Positions 1 to 6,898 of a stretch of DNA of 18,576 nt are shown one piece after another. Position numbers and translations under genes: made by a program. The notes under the pieces were generated by a model. It was not told the DNA's origin and did no database searches. It was given only the letters and a program-made list of their open reading frames with translations. The stretch spans positions 1 through 18,576 of the forward strand of contig DUIS01000096.1 in the NCBI GenBank assembly GCA_013330215.1, written 5' to 3'. Origin of the DNA: Microcaldota archaeon. Its GTDB lineage: Archaea > Micrarchaeota > Micrarchaeia > Micrarchaeales > Micrarchaeaceae. Each line of letters opens with the position of its first letter. Within the stretch, counting starts at the first letter, position 1.

Positions 1-1056
1 GCCGTCGCTTATCCCGAATAGCAGCGTCCTCGTATGGTCGGCTATAGCATAGGATGCCTGCATCGGCTTTATCGTGTCGTAGTATTCATTGGCAGGAACG
101 CCTGCCTTCTGCATGACTTTCAGTTCGAGCTCCTTTATGTTCTTAGATTCGGTAGCGTCGAGCGAGCCGAAATAGGGTGCAACTTTTGTGTAGAGCTTCC
201 TGTTTGTCTTCATCGCGGTGCTCTTGTAGATGTAATCTAGCTCCTTTGGAAACACTGCGTCGTAGAGCGTGTCCGTGCCGCAGTAGAACCAGAGCAGCCT
301 CTCGAAGCCCCAGCCTACGTCAACTACCTTGCCCTTCAGCTCCTCTATCTTCCCGTCAACGTACTCGAACTGGGTGAACACGCTGTTCACTATCTCTACG
401 CCGTTGGAGAAGCTCTCCAGGCATGGCCCGAATTCCGAGAAGTCGCCCATGGCCCAGACATCCTCTATGTAGCTGAGCTCCTTCTTCTTTACGCCCACTA
501 GCTCTGTGAGCACCTTGTAGTTGAGCTCGATTGTCTTGTCGCGCCAGTACCCTTCCTTGGGATAGTTGAACGCGTGCTGGCCTGCCATCATGAAAGATGT
601 GAGGTGACGTCCCGTAAGCCCCACGTTGGCGGTGTCTGTGAACCTCATGCATATCTGCGGCACCACCAGCGGGTTTGCGTTGTACTCGAAATTCATCTTG
701 CCGTTCTCTATGCGCTGGAAGTCCTGTATGCTCGCTATCGTGAAGTAGAGATCCTGCCTCCACCTGCTAACTACCGGGTAACGCTCGATCTCCTCGTGGC
801 CCGCATCCTTGAATATCTTCGAGAAGCGCTCCCAGAATTCAGCATAGGGCACTGACCGCGTCTTCTCCTTGATGAACGAGTATGGCTCGTGCTCAGGGTC
901 GCCGCATAGCTTGCGGGTGCTGTCCGTGCTCCAGAAGTACTTGCCGCAGACTGCGCATTTCCTCCTCTCGAAGCCCTCCTTCTCGAAGAGCTTTGTGGTA
1001 TAGTACTTAGATGGCTCTTTCGAGAAATCCGCACGAAGCTCGTTTTTGCTCAACAT
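1..1056 (-). CDS. alaS: Alanyl-tRNA synthetase, archaeal type (N-terminal 352 codons, partial)
   Basis: Charges tRNA-Ala with alanine in the cytoplasm. The frame is open from ATG at 1056 to the window edge, so the rest of the aminoacylation domain and the editing and C-Ala domains lie outside. The N-terminus carries the archaeal-type zinc module: C34 and C37 (KCAVCGKYFW), then C51 (CGDPEHEPYSF). The last ligand, which I recall as Cys in most archaeal enzymes, appears as His56 here. Class II catalytic-core segments follow, including RFTDTANVGLTGRH, VWAMGDFSEFGPCLE and VDVGWGFERLLWF. The visible end reads ADHTRTLLFGISDG, the expected class-conserved segment. The start is fixed by GTGAT, which overlaps the stop of the upstream nuclease gene (TGA, 1061-1063) and lies 3 nt before ATG, so the two genes are probably co-transcribed and translationally coupled. 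Confidence 0.95.
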   Translation of the reverse strand, partial: MLSKNELRADFSKEPSKYYTTKLFEKEGFERRKCAVCGKYFWSTDSTRKLCGDPEHEPYSFIKEKTRSVPYAEFWERFSKIFKDAGHEEIERYPVVSRWRQDLYFTIASIQDFQRIENGKMNFEYNANPLVVPQICMRFTDTANVGLTGRHLTSFMMAGQHAFNYPKEGYWRDKTIELNYKVLTELVGVKKKELSYIEDVWAMGDFSEFGPCLESFSNGVEIVNSVFTQFEYVDGKIEELKGKVVDVGWGFERLLWFYCGTDTLYDAVFPKELDYIYKSTAMKTNRKLYTKVAPYFGSLDATESKNIKELELKVMQKAGVPANEYYDTIKPMQASYAIADHTRTLLFGISDG

Positions 1057-1060
1057 AGTA

Positions 1061-1939
1061 TCACGTCAGCGCCTTCTGCTTGTACCACACCTTGCACTCC
1101 TTCCCGAAGAAGACGCAGTAGTTGCATTTCCACTGCTCGTTTTCCGGCACAGGCATGGACTCGCGCTCGCCGTTCCAGTATTTCAGTATGTACTTGATTA
1201 TATCGTCCATCTCCTCCTTTCTGTAGTCAAATTTATAGAGCTTTATCTCCTTGCCCGAGAACTGGTTTATGTAGCGTATGTGCAGCCTGCCGCTCACCTT
1301 GCCTACCGAGGCGAATGCATCGAAGAATCTTTTGGCGATCTTGCTTACTCCCTGCAACTCCTTCTGCACCTTTATAGCGTCGAGTTGGCGCTTGAACTCC
1401 TCGGATAGCGCCATTTCGTCGGTATGGTACGCGGCAGTGAAATTGGCAAGGCCGTAGGAGCCATCCTTTATGTCGTCGACCATCTTCTTGTAGGTCATTA
1501 TCTGCACCTTGTGGGTGAGGCTCTGCGATTCCGATGGTATGGTATCGCTCTGCTTTGTCTTGTCCTCGAGTATGGTGATCTCGCCGTCATTCGTCTGTAG
1601 CTCGTCTATCTTCCCCACTACAGTGTAGCCGTTTATCGAGCCGTATATGCTGACCTCCCTGGTGCGCTTGTTCTCTGGAAGCGAGAGAAGCGCCATGTAG
1701 CTCCTGTAGAGGTCCCTGTAGAGCGCGTCCGGATAGTTGCGCGGCTGCAGTATTATGGGCACGTTCGTCTCGCTCTCCAGCTCCTCGTGTATCGCGCGCC
1801 CCTCCTTTATCTGCGCGGTTATCTTCCTGCCATACCTGTAGTTGTATTCCATCTGCCGCTCGCACCAGTATTGGGCTGCAATGTCTGATGCACGTATGCT
1901 GCTCTTGTGCAGTTCGCTTAGGACGCTAATCAAAAACAC
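1061..1939 (-). CDS. Cas4 / exonuclease V-like PD-(D/E)XK nuclease with Fe-S cluster cysteines
   Basis: Probable single-strand DNA exonuclease of the RecB-like Cas4/Exo5 group, 292 aa. Visible motifs in order: Cys26 (QYWCERQ), His51 (GRAIHEELE), Asp112 (VVGKIDEL), Glu125-Asp-Lys127 (ILEDKTK), the QxxxY motif Q146/Y150 (KVQIMTYKK), and a C-terminal cysteine trio C272, C275, C282 (CNYCVFFGKEC). One N-terminal plus three C-terminal cysteines is the known layout that holds a [4Fe-4S] cluster in Cas4, AddB and Exo5. No CRISPR repeats or cas1/cas2 are present, so a repair or recombination role is more likely than spacer acquisition. The gene sits directly upstream of alaS with a 4-nt gap. The start is uncertain: GTG at 1939 gives the longest frame, TTG at 1933 is possible, and the nuclease fold begins near residue 15. 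Exact subfamily is not resolvable by eye. Confidence 0.8.
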   Translation of the reverse strand: MFLISVLSELHKSSIRASDIAAQYWCERQMEYNYRYGRKITAQIKEGRAIHEELESETNVPIILQPRNYPDALYRDLYRSYMALLSLPENKRTREVSIYGSINGYTVVGKIDELQTNDGEITILEDKTKQSDTIPSESQSLTHKVQIMTYKKMVDDIKDGSYGLANFTAAYHTDEMALSEEFKRQLDAIKVQKELQGVSKIAKRFFDAFASVGKVSGRLHIRYINQFSGKEIKLYKFDYRKEEMDDIIKYILKYWNGERESMPVPENEQWKCNYCVFFGKECKVWYKQKALT

Positions 1940-2029
1940 CCTGCAATGATATCAGCCCGCCTACTTTTCTTCATAGCCAAAGGCTCAGCGATTACCTCAA
2001 TCATCACTCATAGCATTAGGGATGCGGGC

Positions 2030-2037
2030 TTTATAAA
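2030..2037. promoter_or_regulatory. Palindromic TATA-like element TTTATAAA
   Basis: The 8-bp palindrome TTTATAAA could work on either strand. Leftward it would start transcription near 2007, giving the nuclease-alaS unit a leader of about 70 nt. Rightward it would start near 2058-2060, at the beginning of the hairpin sequence at 2054-2111. The spacing is compatible with archaeal TATA geometry in both cases, and nothing in the sequence decides which is used. Confidence 0.35.
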
Positions 2038-2053
2038 CCTAACTAGCGTGAGA

Positions 2054-2122
2054 GAGGGATGCGAGATGAATCCGCCGGCAGGGCGATTAGCCGGGCAGAA
2101 GCGCAGCCCTCGAAAGGTTTTT
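2054..2122 (+). ncRNA. Possible structured small RNA or leader hairpin
   Basis: The arms 2054-2063 (GAGGGATGCG) and 2102-2111 (CGCAGCCCTC) form a 10-position helix with a single A-G mismatch. Inside it, 2075-2079 (CCGGC) pairs with 2090-2094 (GCCGG) around a 10-nt loop. Asymmetric unpaired strands of about 11 and 7 nt lie between the two helices. A T5 run (2118-2122) follows, and a TATA-like box lies upstream at 2030-2037. A two-stem hairpin with a large internal loop resembles an archaeal H/ACA guide in outline, but I cannot identify an ACA box (only AAA directly after the stem) or a clear k-loop. It may equally be a transcription terminator or incidental structure. No coding reading is convincing here. 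Confidence 0.3.
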
Positions 2123-2131
2123 ATATTAAAA
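2118..2131 (+). promoter_or_regulatory. TATA-like promoter of the 144-aa ORF
   Basis: The AT-rich stretch TTTTTATATTAAAA lies about 30 nt before the GTG at 2156. Archaeal geometry puts transcription start near 2150, so the mRNA would have only a few leader bases. Confidence 0.45.
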
Positions 2132-2155
2132 TGACTGCAGTTTATTTGTGATAAT

Positions 2156-2590
2156 GTGACTAGCATAGACAAATCAGCAACCTTGACGCTTGGGGAGCTT
2201 GAACGCAATGTAGCACGATGCGTGAGGCTAGCAAATTACGGCGTTGGAACAGCCGAAGGCAAGAGGTTAAATGGAGATCCCAAAACCGGTTACCATAATG
2301 CTATAAGCATACTGAGGACCGAGGCTGACGCAGATCATATTCTTGCCCGCCTTATATTCGGCAAATCGGCCTGGCCGCAGGACTTGAGAAAGGTCACCAT
2401 GGAGGTATACGGGAAGAAGAACACGGCCGAAATGATGCACTTTGGCTTTGTACTGAGCGTGGAAAACAGGATAAGGATTACTTACAATAGATTTGATGAG
2501 GATATCGCCGTAAGAGCTGAATGCACACCATTGCAAAGAGCGATGAACTATCTGCGTAAGGTAGTAGGCAAAGATGCTACTTCTTCTTGA
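2156..2590 (+). CDS. Hypothetical protein, 144 aa
   Basis: I do not recognise this protein. It is soluble, with no signal peptide or membrane segment, and looks mixed alpha/beta: an N-terminal helical part (TLGELERNVARCVRLANYG), a central part with charged helices, a beta-like stretch (MMHFGFVLSVENRIRITYN), and a final amphipathic helix near residues 125-138. The GTG start is chosen because GTGATAAT precedes it directly, the same Shine-Dalgarno and spacing used by several unmistakable genes here. An ATG two bases upstream is followed at once by TGA and cannot be used. Its last 14 bp overlap the end of the convergent DedA-family gene. Translation signals and a TATA-like box support a real gene; function is unknown. 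Confidence 0.68.
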   Translation: MTSIDKSATLTLGELERNVARCVRLANYGVGTAEGKRLNGDPKTGYHNAISILRTEADADHILARLIFGKSAWPQDLRKVTMEVYGKKNTAEMMHFGFVLSVENRIRITYNRFDEDIAVRAECTPLQRAMNYLRKVVGKDATSS

Positions 2591-3206
2591 TTTTCCTTAT
2601 TGCGACCCTGTATATTACGTAGAGCAGTATTGCAAACACACCTATAGAGGCCATTACGGTAACTGCGCTGTTTGCAGAGAGTAAGAAGTAGCCGAACAGC
2701 AGCAGCACTGTGTCCCAGATTAGGAATCCTGCTATGCTGTACCCCAAGAATTCCTTCAGGTTCATCTTTGCGAACCCTGCGGGGAAGTTCACCACGGTCC
2801 TTAATACTGGAACAAGCCTCGTGAAGAACACGGCTGCGATCCCGTTCTTCTCGAACCATATGTCGAAGTTGTCAAGGGATTCCTTCTTTATGTGGAAGAG
2901 CCGCAGGTGCTTGTAGACTATGTCCTTGCCTATGAAGTAGCCGATTGCATAGTCTACCATCGAACCGACTATGGCGCCGAGAAGCGCGGCGATGAATATT
3001 ATCGGGAGGTTTAGGAGGCCCTTTTCTGCCAAAAGCCCGGCGAGCGGAAGCACGACCTCGCTTGGCACCGGCAGTGTTGAGGCCTCCATCGCCATTAGTA
3101 TGAATATCGCAATATAGCCGTAGCTCTCCACAAACGCGGTTATTGCCGAATAGGAGTGTGTTATGAGCGAGCCGAGGAGGCCCATCATGCTTAGCGCGAA
3201 TATCAT
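2577..3206 (-). CDS. DedA-family (VTT domain) membrane protein
   Basis: Integral membrane protein of the DedA/Tvp38/TMEM64 group. Characterised relatives act as phospholipid flippases or scramblases or in proton-dependent membrane homeostasis; the substrate here is unknown. Length is 209 aa, usual for the family. Seen in order: a hydrophobic N-terminus with the family glutamates (MEASTLPVPSEVVLPLAG), the GSMVDYAIGYFIGK segment, the signature FFTRLVPVLRTVVNFPAG in a re-entrant region, a hydrophobic segment (IAGFLIWDTVLLLFGYFLL), a last membrane span, and a short Arg/Lys tail facing the cytoplasm. ATG at 3206 is used; internal Met codons 7 and 8 are alternatives. The gene is divergent from glyA and overlaps the end of the convergent 144-aa gene by 14 bp. 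A TATA-like box (ATTAAAT on the minus strand, about 3251-3258) sits about 50 nt upstream. Confidence 0.87.
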   Translation of the reverse strand: MIFALSMMGLLGSLITHSYSAITAFVESYGYIAIFILMAMEASTLPVPSEVVLPLAGLLAEKGLLNLPIIFIAALLGAIVGSMVDYAIGYFIGKDIVYKHLRLFHIKKESLDNFDIWFEKNGIAAVFFTRLVPVLRTVVNFPAGFAKMNLKEFLGYSIAGFLIWDTVLLLFGYFLLSANSAVTVMASIGVFAILLYVIYRVAIRKIKKK

Positions 3207-3275
3207 GCAATTACTCGTGACAATATTGGATATGGAATGGCAGCAAAGCCATTTAATACCCGAGGAAAAGGCAAG

Positions 3276-3291
3276 CTATAAGTATATTTAG
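3276..3291 (+). promoter_or_regulatory. TATA-like promoter of glyA
   Basis: CTATAAGTATATTTAG lies about 60 nt upstream of the glyA ATG and would give a leader of about 35 nt. A GTGGT stretch (3334-3338), 6 nt before the ATG, may serve as a weak ribosome-binding site. Confidence 0.45.
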
Positions 3292-3344
3292 AGGTAAGAT
3301 AATTCAGCGCTTACAAAAGGTAGGCCGTTTTATGTGGTATTTCT

Positions 3345-4691
3345 ATGGGGACATTGAAGAATCTCAAAACCGCGGATCCTGAAATATACAAGGCGATAAG
3401 GAACGAGCTCAAGAGGCAGCGCAACTCCCTTGAGATGATAGCTTCTGAGAATTGTGCAAGCATTAATGTTCTTAATACATTAGGAACCGTGCTTAGCAAC
3501 AAGTATTCTGAGGGCTACCCAAAAAAAAGGTATTATGCAGGCAATGAATTTATTGATGTCATAGAAACCATAGCCATAGAAAGAGCAAAGAGCTTATTCA
3601 AAGTGCCGCATGCGAACGTGCAGCCGCTCTCAGGTGCACCTGCAAATTTTGCTGTTTATGCCGCGCTATGCAAACCTGGAGATACGATAATGGGGCTTAA
3701 CCTTAGCGATGGGGGCCACCTTACCCATGGATGGAAGACGAATGTGACTGGTGAGTTTTTCAAGAGCGTTCCTTACCATGTTAAGGAGAATGGCTATATA
3801 GATATAGAGGAGGCAAGAAGGCTTGCTGTTGAGAACAAACCAAAATTGATCTGGATAGGTGCGACAGCATATTCAAGAGAGCTTCCATTTGAGGAATTTG
3901 CAAAAATCGCAGATGAATGTGGAGCTTATCTTGTTGCGGACATAGCACATATCGCGGGCTTGGTGGCGGGAGGCGCACATAAAAGCCCTGTAGACTATGT
4001 GCATATTGTGACAACCACAACCCACAAGACGCTTAGGGGCCCGAGAGGGGCAATGATAATGGTTACGGACAGAGGGCTTAGGAAGGATCCTGAGCTCGCT
4101 GAAAAAATAGACAGGAGCGTATTTCCTGGGTTCCAGGGAGGTCCGCACGACAACGTGACTGCCGCCATCGCGGTTGCGCTCCTAGAGGCATCCAGACCGG
4201 AATTTGCAGAATATGCGTCGCAGATAGTCAAGAATTCAAAGGCGCTTGCACAGGGTCTGATTAGCAACGGACTTAGGATAGTAACTGACGGGACAGACAA
4301 CCATCTGATACTGGTCGACCTGACGCCCTTCGGCAAAGGAAAGGGGGTATTTGCACAGGAGGCGCTGGAGCTTGGAGGAATTATAATAAATAAGAACACA
4401 GTGCCAAAGGAACAGTCAAGCTCATTCTACCCTAGCGGCATAAGGCTCGGAACGCCCGCGATAACAACAAGGGGCATGAAGGAGGAGGAGATGAAGGTGA
4501 TAGCAAAGCTTATCGCCGATGTGATAGGCCAAATAAAGGGATACGAGATGCCAGACGACAAGGAGGGGCGCGCGCAGTACCTCAAGAAGTTCAGGAAGGA
4601 GATAAAGAGGAACGCTGCGATAAAGACATGCAGGGAAAGGGTTGAGGAACTCTGCGACAGGTTCCCGCTGTATCCAGAGCTGAGGGTTTAA
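3345..4691 (+). CDS. glyA: Serine hydroxymethyltransferase
   Basis: PLP enzyme interconverting serine and glycine while loading a one-carbon unit on a tetrahydropterin-type carrier; cytoplasmic. The 448 aa cover the whole family. Clear motifs are the N-terminal LEMIASENCAS, SEGYPKKRYYAGNEFID, the cofactor region (ADIAHIAGLVAGG) and TTTTHKTLRGPRGAMIM, in which Lys228 is the Schiff-base lysine; FPGFQGGPHDN follows. The C-terminal domain contains the expected RLGTPAITTRGM. The N-terminal half appears somewhat more AT-rich in third positions than the C-terminal half, but nothing is broken. ATG at 3345 is the only good start; the ATG at 3332 is out of frame. The gene stands alone or heads a loose unit with pelota 57 nt downstream, which has its own likely start region. 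Confidence 0.97.
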   Translation: MGTLKNLKTADPEIYKAIRNELKRQRNSLEMIASENCASINVLNTLGTVLSNKYSEGYPKKRYYAGNEFIDVIETIAIERAKSLFKVPHANVQPLSGAPANFAVYAALCKPGDTIMGLNLSDGGHLTHGWKTNVTGEFFKSVPYHVKENGYIDIEEARRLAVENKPKLIWIGATAYSRELPFEEFAKIADECGAYLVADIAHIAGLVAGGAHKSPVDYVHIVTTTTHKTLRGPRGAMIMVTDRGLRKDPELAEKIDRSVFPGFQGGPHDNVTAAIAVALLEASRPEFAEYASQIVKNSKALAQGLISNGLRIVTDGTDNHLILVDLTPFGKGKGVFAQEALELGGIIINKNTVPKEQSSSFYPSGIRLGTPAITTRGMKEEEMKVIAKLIADVIGQIKGYEMPDDKEGRAQYLKKFRKEIKRNAAIKTCRERVEELCDRFPLYPELRV

Positions 4692-4748
4692 TTATTTGCG
4701 CGGGATCTACCAGAAGCTACTAAATCCTTTATTCTCATACGTATATGC

Positions 4749-5777
4749 ATGAAGATAGTGAAATTCTACGAGAGTGCGGGCTCGCTCAAGCTCAAGGTGG
4801 ACACGCTCGAGGACCTGTGGACCGCGCAGCGCATCATATTCGCGAACGACATAGTGAAATCCGAGAGCGAGAGGAAGTTCAAGTCCAGCGAGAGCGACAA
4901 GGGAGAGCTCAAGAAGGTAATGATAACGCTTAGAGTGGAGAAGACGGAGCTGGACAAGGATGCGATGAGGCTAAGGGTGCTCGGGAAGATAATGGACGGT
5001 CATCCGCTGGAGTACGTGCGCATAAACAGCTACCATACGCTCAACATCGCGCCAGGCGACATCTTCGAGATAATAAAGAGCGAGTGGCACAACTACATAA
5101 TCAACGTGGTGAAGAACGCGGTATCCGATTCGAAGCGTCCTAGACTGGGCCTGATAGTGCTTGACGACGAGAAGGCACTCCCCGCATATATGCTTGGGTA
5201 TGGAGTGGATTTCGGCAACGAGATATACAGCAAGCTGAGCAAGAGGATGAGCCAGAAGGATTTCCAGGAGCAGCAGAAAAAGTATTACGACGAGATACTG
5301 GAGATGATAAAGGGCATGGTAGTGGATACGGTCGTGGTCGCGGGGCCAGGCTTCACCAAGGATGACCTCAAGGCCTATGGGGAAACATCGGGGGCGATAA
5401 AGAAGATCAGCAAGCGCATAATCTTCGAACACGTGAGCAACGCGGAGAGGTCAGGGGTCTACGAGCTGATAAAGAGCAGCACCTTCTCAAGGATACTCGA
5501 GAGGGAGCGGATACGCGCCGAGTTCAGGCTCATAGAGGAGTTCCTCACTAGCCTGAGCACCGGCAAGTCGAAGTACGGCATAGAGAACGTGAGCATAGTC
5601 CTGGACAACATGGAGGCGAGCCTTATCCTAGTAAATGACAGCCTGCTGGGAGATCCAGCCGTGCAGGCGCTTCTCTCGAAGGCAGAGGAGGAGAGGGTGG
5701 AGATAGAGGTTATAAACTCCATGGACGAGGTAGGGGAGCAGCTGCATGCGTTCAAGGACATCGCAGTGATATCATGA
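4749..5777 (+). CDS. pelA: mRNA surveillance protein pelota (aPelota/Dom34)
   Basis: Recognises ribosomes stalled with an empty A site and, with aEF1A and ABCE1, splits them for rescue. The 342 aa carry the three eRF1-like domains: an N-terminal Sm-like domain (about 1-130; DTLEDLWTAQRIIFANDIV, then beta-rich VEKTELDKDAMRLRVLGKI), a central domain (about 130-265; VVAGPGFTKDDLKAYG), and a C-terminal domain (about 270-342) ending GEQLHAFKDIAVIS, close to the family's G-QL-xxF-GIAA ending. There is no GGQ tripeptide, which separates it from release factor aRF1 and fits pelota. The ATG at 4749 follows very AT-rich sequence with no clear ribosome-binding site, so translation may be leaderless; an overlapping ATG at 4745 opens only a short other-frame ORF. 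Confidence 0.95.
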   Translation: MKIVKFYESAGSLKLKVDTLEDLWTAQRIIFANDIVKSESERKFKSSESDKGELKKVMITLRVEKTELDKDAMRLRVLGKIMDGHPLEYVRINSYHTLNIAPGDIFEIIKSEWHNYIINVVKNAVSDSKRPRLGLIVLDDEKALPAYMLGYGVDFGNEIYSKLSKRMSQKDFQEQQKKYYDEILEMIKGMVVDTVVVAGPGFTKDDLKAYGETSGAIKKISKRIIFEHVSNAERSGVYELIKSSTFSRILERERIRAEFRLIEEFLTSLSTGKSKYGIENVSIVLDNMEASLILVNDSLLGDPAVQALLSKAEEERVEIEVINSMDEVGEQLHAFKDIAVIS

Positions 5778-5802
5778 TGGCGCAAAATATGATTATTAAT
5801 AC

Positions 5803-6237
5803 ATGCAATTCCAATATAGACCGGCAGATGCTATGACACTCGCTTCTGAACTCAAGGATTTCGTTATGAATGGAAACGTGATGGACCTCGCGGTCGCAGT
5901 GGTCGTAGGTGTCGCATTCAACGCGGTCATAACGGCGTTCGTCTCCGACATAATAACGCCGCTCATAGGCATACCTGGTCACCTGAACTTTTCTGCGATG
6001 ACCTATTCGGTGAACGGCAGCATCTTCATGGTCGGCGCATTCGTGAGCGCACTCATAAGCTTCCTCACGATAGTGGTGGTGATATTCTTCCTCGTAGTGA
6101 AGCCGGTATCGAAGATGAAGGAGATTTCCAGTAAGAAAGAGAAAAAGGGCGCCACGACAAAGCAGTGCCCGGAATGCCTCTCGATAATACCGGTAGGTGC
6201 AAGGCGTTGCGCCTTCTGCACGTCCAAGGTAAAATAG
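5803..6237 (+). CDS. mscL: Large-conductance mechanosensitive channel MscL with C-terminal zinc ribbon
   Basis: Pore-forming channel that opens under membrane tension and lets solutes out on osmotic downshock. The N-terminal amphipathic helix and first membrane span match MscL closely (ELKDFVMNGNVMDLAVAVVVGVAFNAVITAFVSDIITPLIG). A short extracellular loop and the second span (about 77-100, ISFLTIVVVIFFLVV) follow. In place of the usual cytoplasmic helix bundle there is a Lys-rich linker and a CxxC...CxxC ribbon: C122, C125, C136, C139 (CPECLSI ... RRCAFC). I recall this ribbon in a subset of bacterial MscL proteins, so bacterial origin is possible. ATG at 5803 gives 144 aa; ATG at 5833 (MTLASELKDF) gives 134 aa and fits the family start and the AT-rich sequence at 5784-5799 as a TATA element. 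The gene lies 25 nt after pelota. Confidence 0.9.
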   Translation: MQFQYRPADAMTLASELKDFVMNGNVMDLAVAVVVGVAFNAVITAFVSDIITPLIGIPGHLNFSAMTYSVNGSIFMVGAFVSALISFLTIVVVIFFLVVKPVSKMKEISSKKEKKGATTKQCPECLSIIPVGARRCAFCTSKVK

Positions 6238-6271
6238 ATTGTAGAAGCAGTCGGATCCGATGCACAAAAGG

Positions 6272-6297
6272 CTTAAATAAGTATCGTGCATTATAAG
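6272..6297 (+). promoter_or_regulatory. TATA-like elements upstream of the 40-aa ORF
   Basis: Two candidate TATA boxes lie here: CTTAAATAAG (6272-6281) and CATTATAAG (6289-6297). They would start transcription near 6302 or 6319, just ahead of the small ORF at 6328. No other feature in 6238-6327 explains them. Confidence 0.35.
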
Positions 6298-6327
6298 ATT
6301 AGACACTCAGAAATATTTGGTGTAATA

Positions 6328-6450
6328 ATGCAAATGCAACAGCACCTGACAAGGGACTGGCTATTGCTGCCGATCGTTAGCATAGGCATTTGCAGAGACA
6401 TGCTGCTTGTAAAGTCACCAAATAATACATATCAGTTTGCTGCCGCATAA
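6328..6450 (+). CDS. Possible small protein, 40 aa
   Basis: ATG at 6328 opens a 40-codon frame closed by TAA. It is preceded by GGTGTAATA, close to the GGTGATAAT that precedes certain genes in this window, and by two TATA-like boxes. The product has a hydrophobic middle (WLLLPIVSIGICRDMLLV) that could lie in or on a membrane, with polar ends. I do not recognise it. It sits 34 nt before the winged-helix regulator start, so it could be a separate small protein or a leader peptide affecting that gene. Length alone is not convincing; the case rests on the ribosome-binding site and promoter. Confidence 0.38.
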   Translation: MQMQQHLTRDWLLLPIVSIGICRDMLLVKSPNNTYQFAAA

Positions 6451-6483
6451 ATCTTAACTTCTTTTAAAGTTTTGGTGGTTTAT

Positions 6484-6876
6484 GTGGCACAAATGTTATA
6501 TAGTAGAGTTTATAGGGATATCAGACTCAGCAGGAGAGAGCAACTCATGCTTCTGGAGATAGGGGAGGACCTGATAGACACGGCCTCAGGCTTCGTCGAC
6601 TACATGAGGGAGGCATACGGGTTCTCGAAAAGCTCGATATGGTACTGCCTGAATAGGCTGAAGGAGTTCGGGCTCGTCGAATTCGCGAACAGGGAGGAAC
6701 TGGGCAAACCGCTCAGGCTCACGAAACAGGGGCTTGGGGAGCTTACAAGGCTCGACGGCTCGAAGAATGAGCTTATCGCGCACTTCAGCAATTCCTTCAT
6801 GGAGAGCATGGAGGAGAGGAGCAGCGCGGCCTATGCGGAGAGCTGCCTCTCCAGGGGTATTTACGCTTATAGATAG
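6484..6876 (+). CDS. Winged-helix DNA-binding protein
   Basis: Probable transcription regulator, about 130 aa. After a short basic N-terminus (RVYRDIRLSRREQ), residues about 40-95 form a winged helix-turn-helix: helix ASGFVDYMREAYG, recognition helix SKSSIWYCLNRLKEFGLVEF, and a wing ending GKPLRLTKQGLGELTRL. A short helical tail follows (AHFSNSFMESMEERSSAAYAE). This is the PadR/MarR-like layout with no ligand domain; the target is unknown. The start is ambiguous. GTG at 6484 follows GGTGGT (6474-6479) with the 4-nt spacing common here. ATG at 6493 would suit a leaderless message from TTTTAAAG (6463-6470), and TTG at 6472 is the longest option. It converges on the PIG-L gene across a strong hairpin. 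Confidence 0.72.
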   Translation: MAQMLYSRVYRDIRLSRREQLMLLEIGEDLIDTASGFVDYMREAYGFSKSSIWYCLNRLKEFGLVEFANREELGKPLRLTKQGLGELTRLDGSKNELIAHFSNSFMESMEERSSAAYAESCLSRGIYAYR

Positions 6877-6898
6877 CTCAGCCTGGGTGATGAGGTTT

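Noticed and set aside
574..855. Plus-strand open frame of 93 codons opposite alaS, and similar frames at 1046-1408 and 4971-5432
   Set aside because: All are antisense to well-identified genes, with composition typical of the opposite strand and no start signals.
1061..1939. CRISPR-Cas locus suggested by the Cas4-like protein
   Set aside because: No direct-repeat array and no other cas gene was found anywhere in the window.
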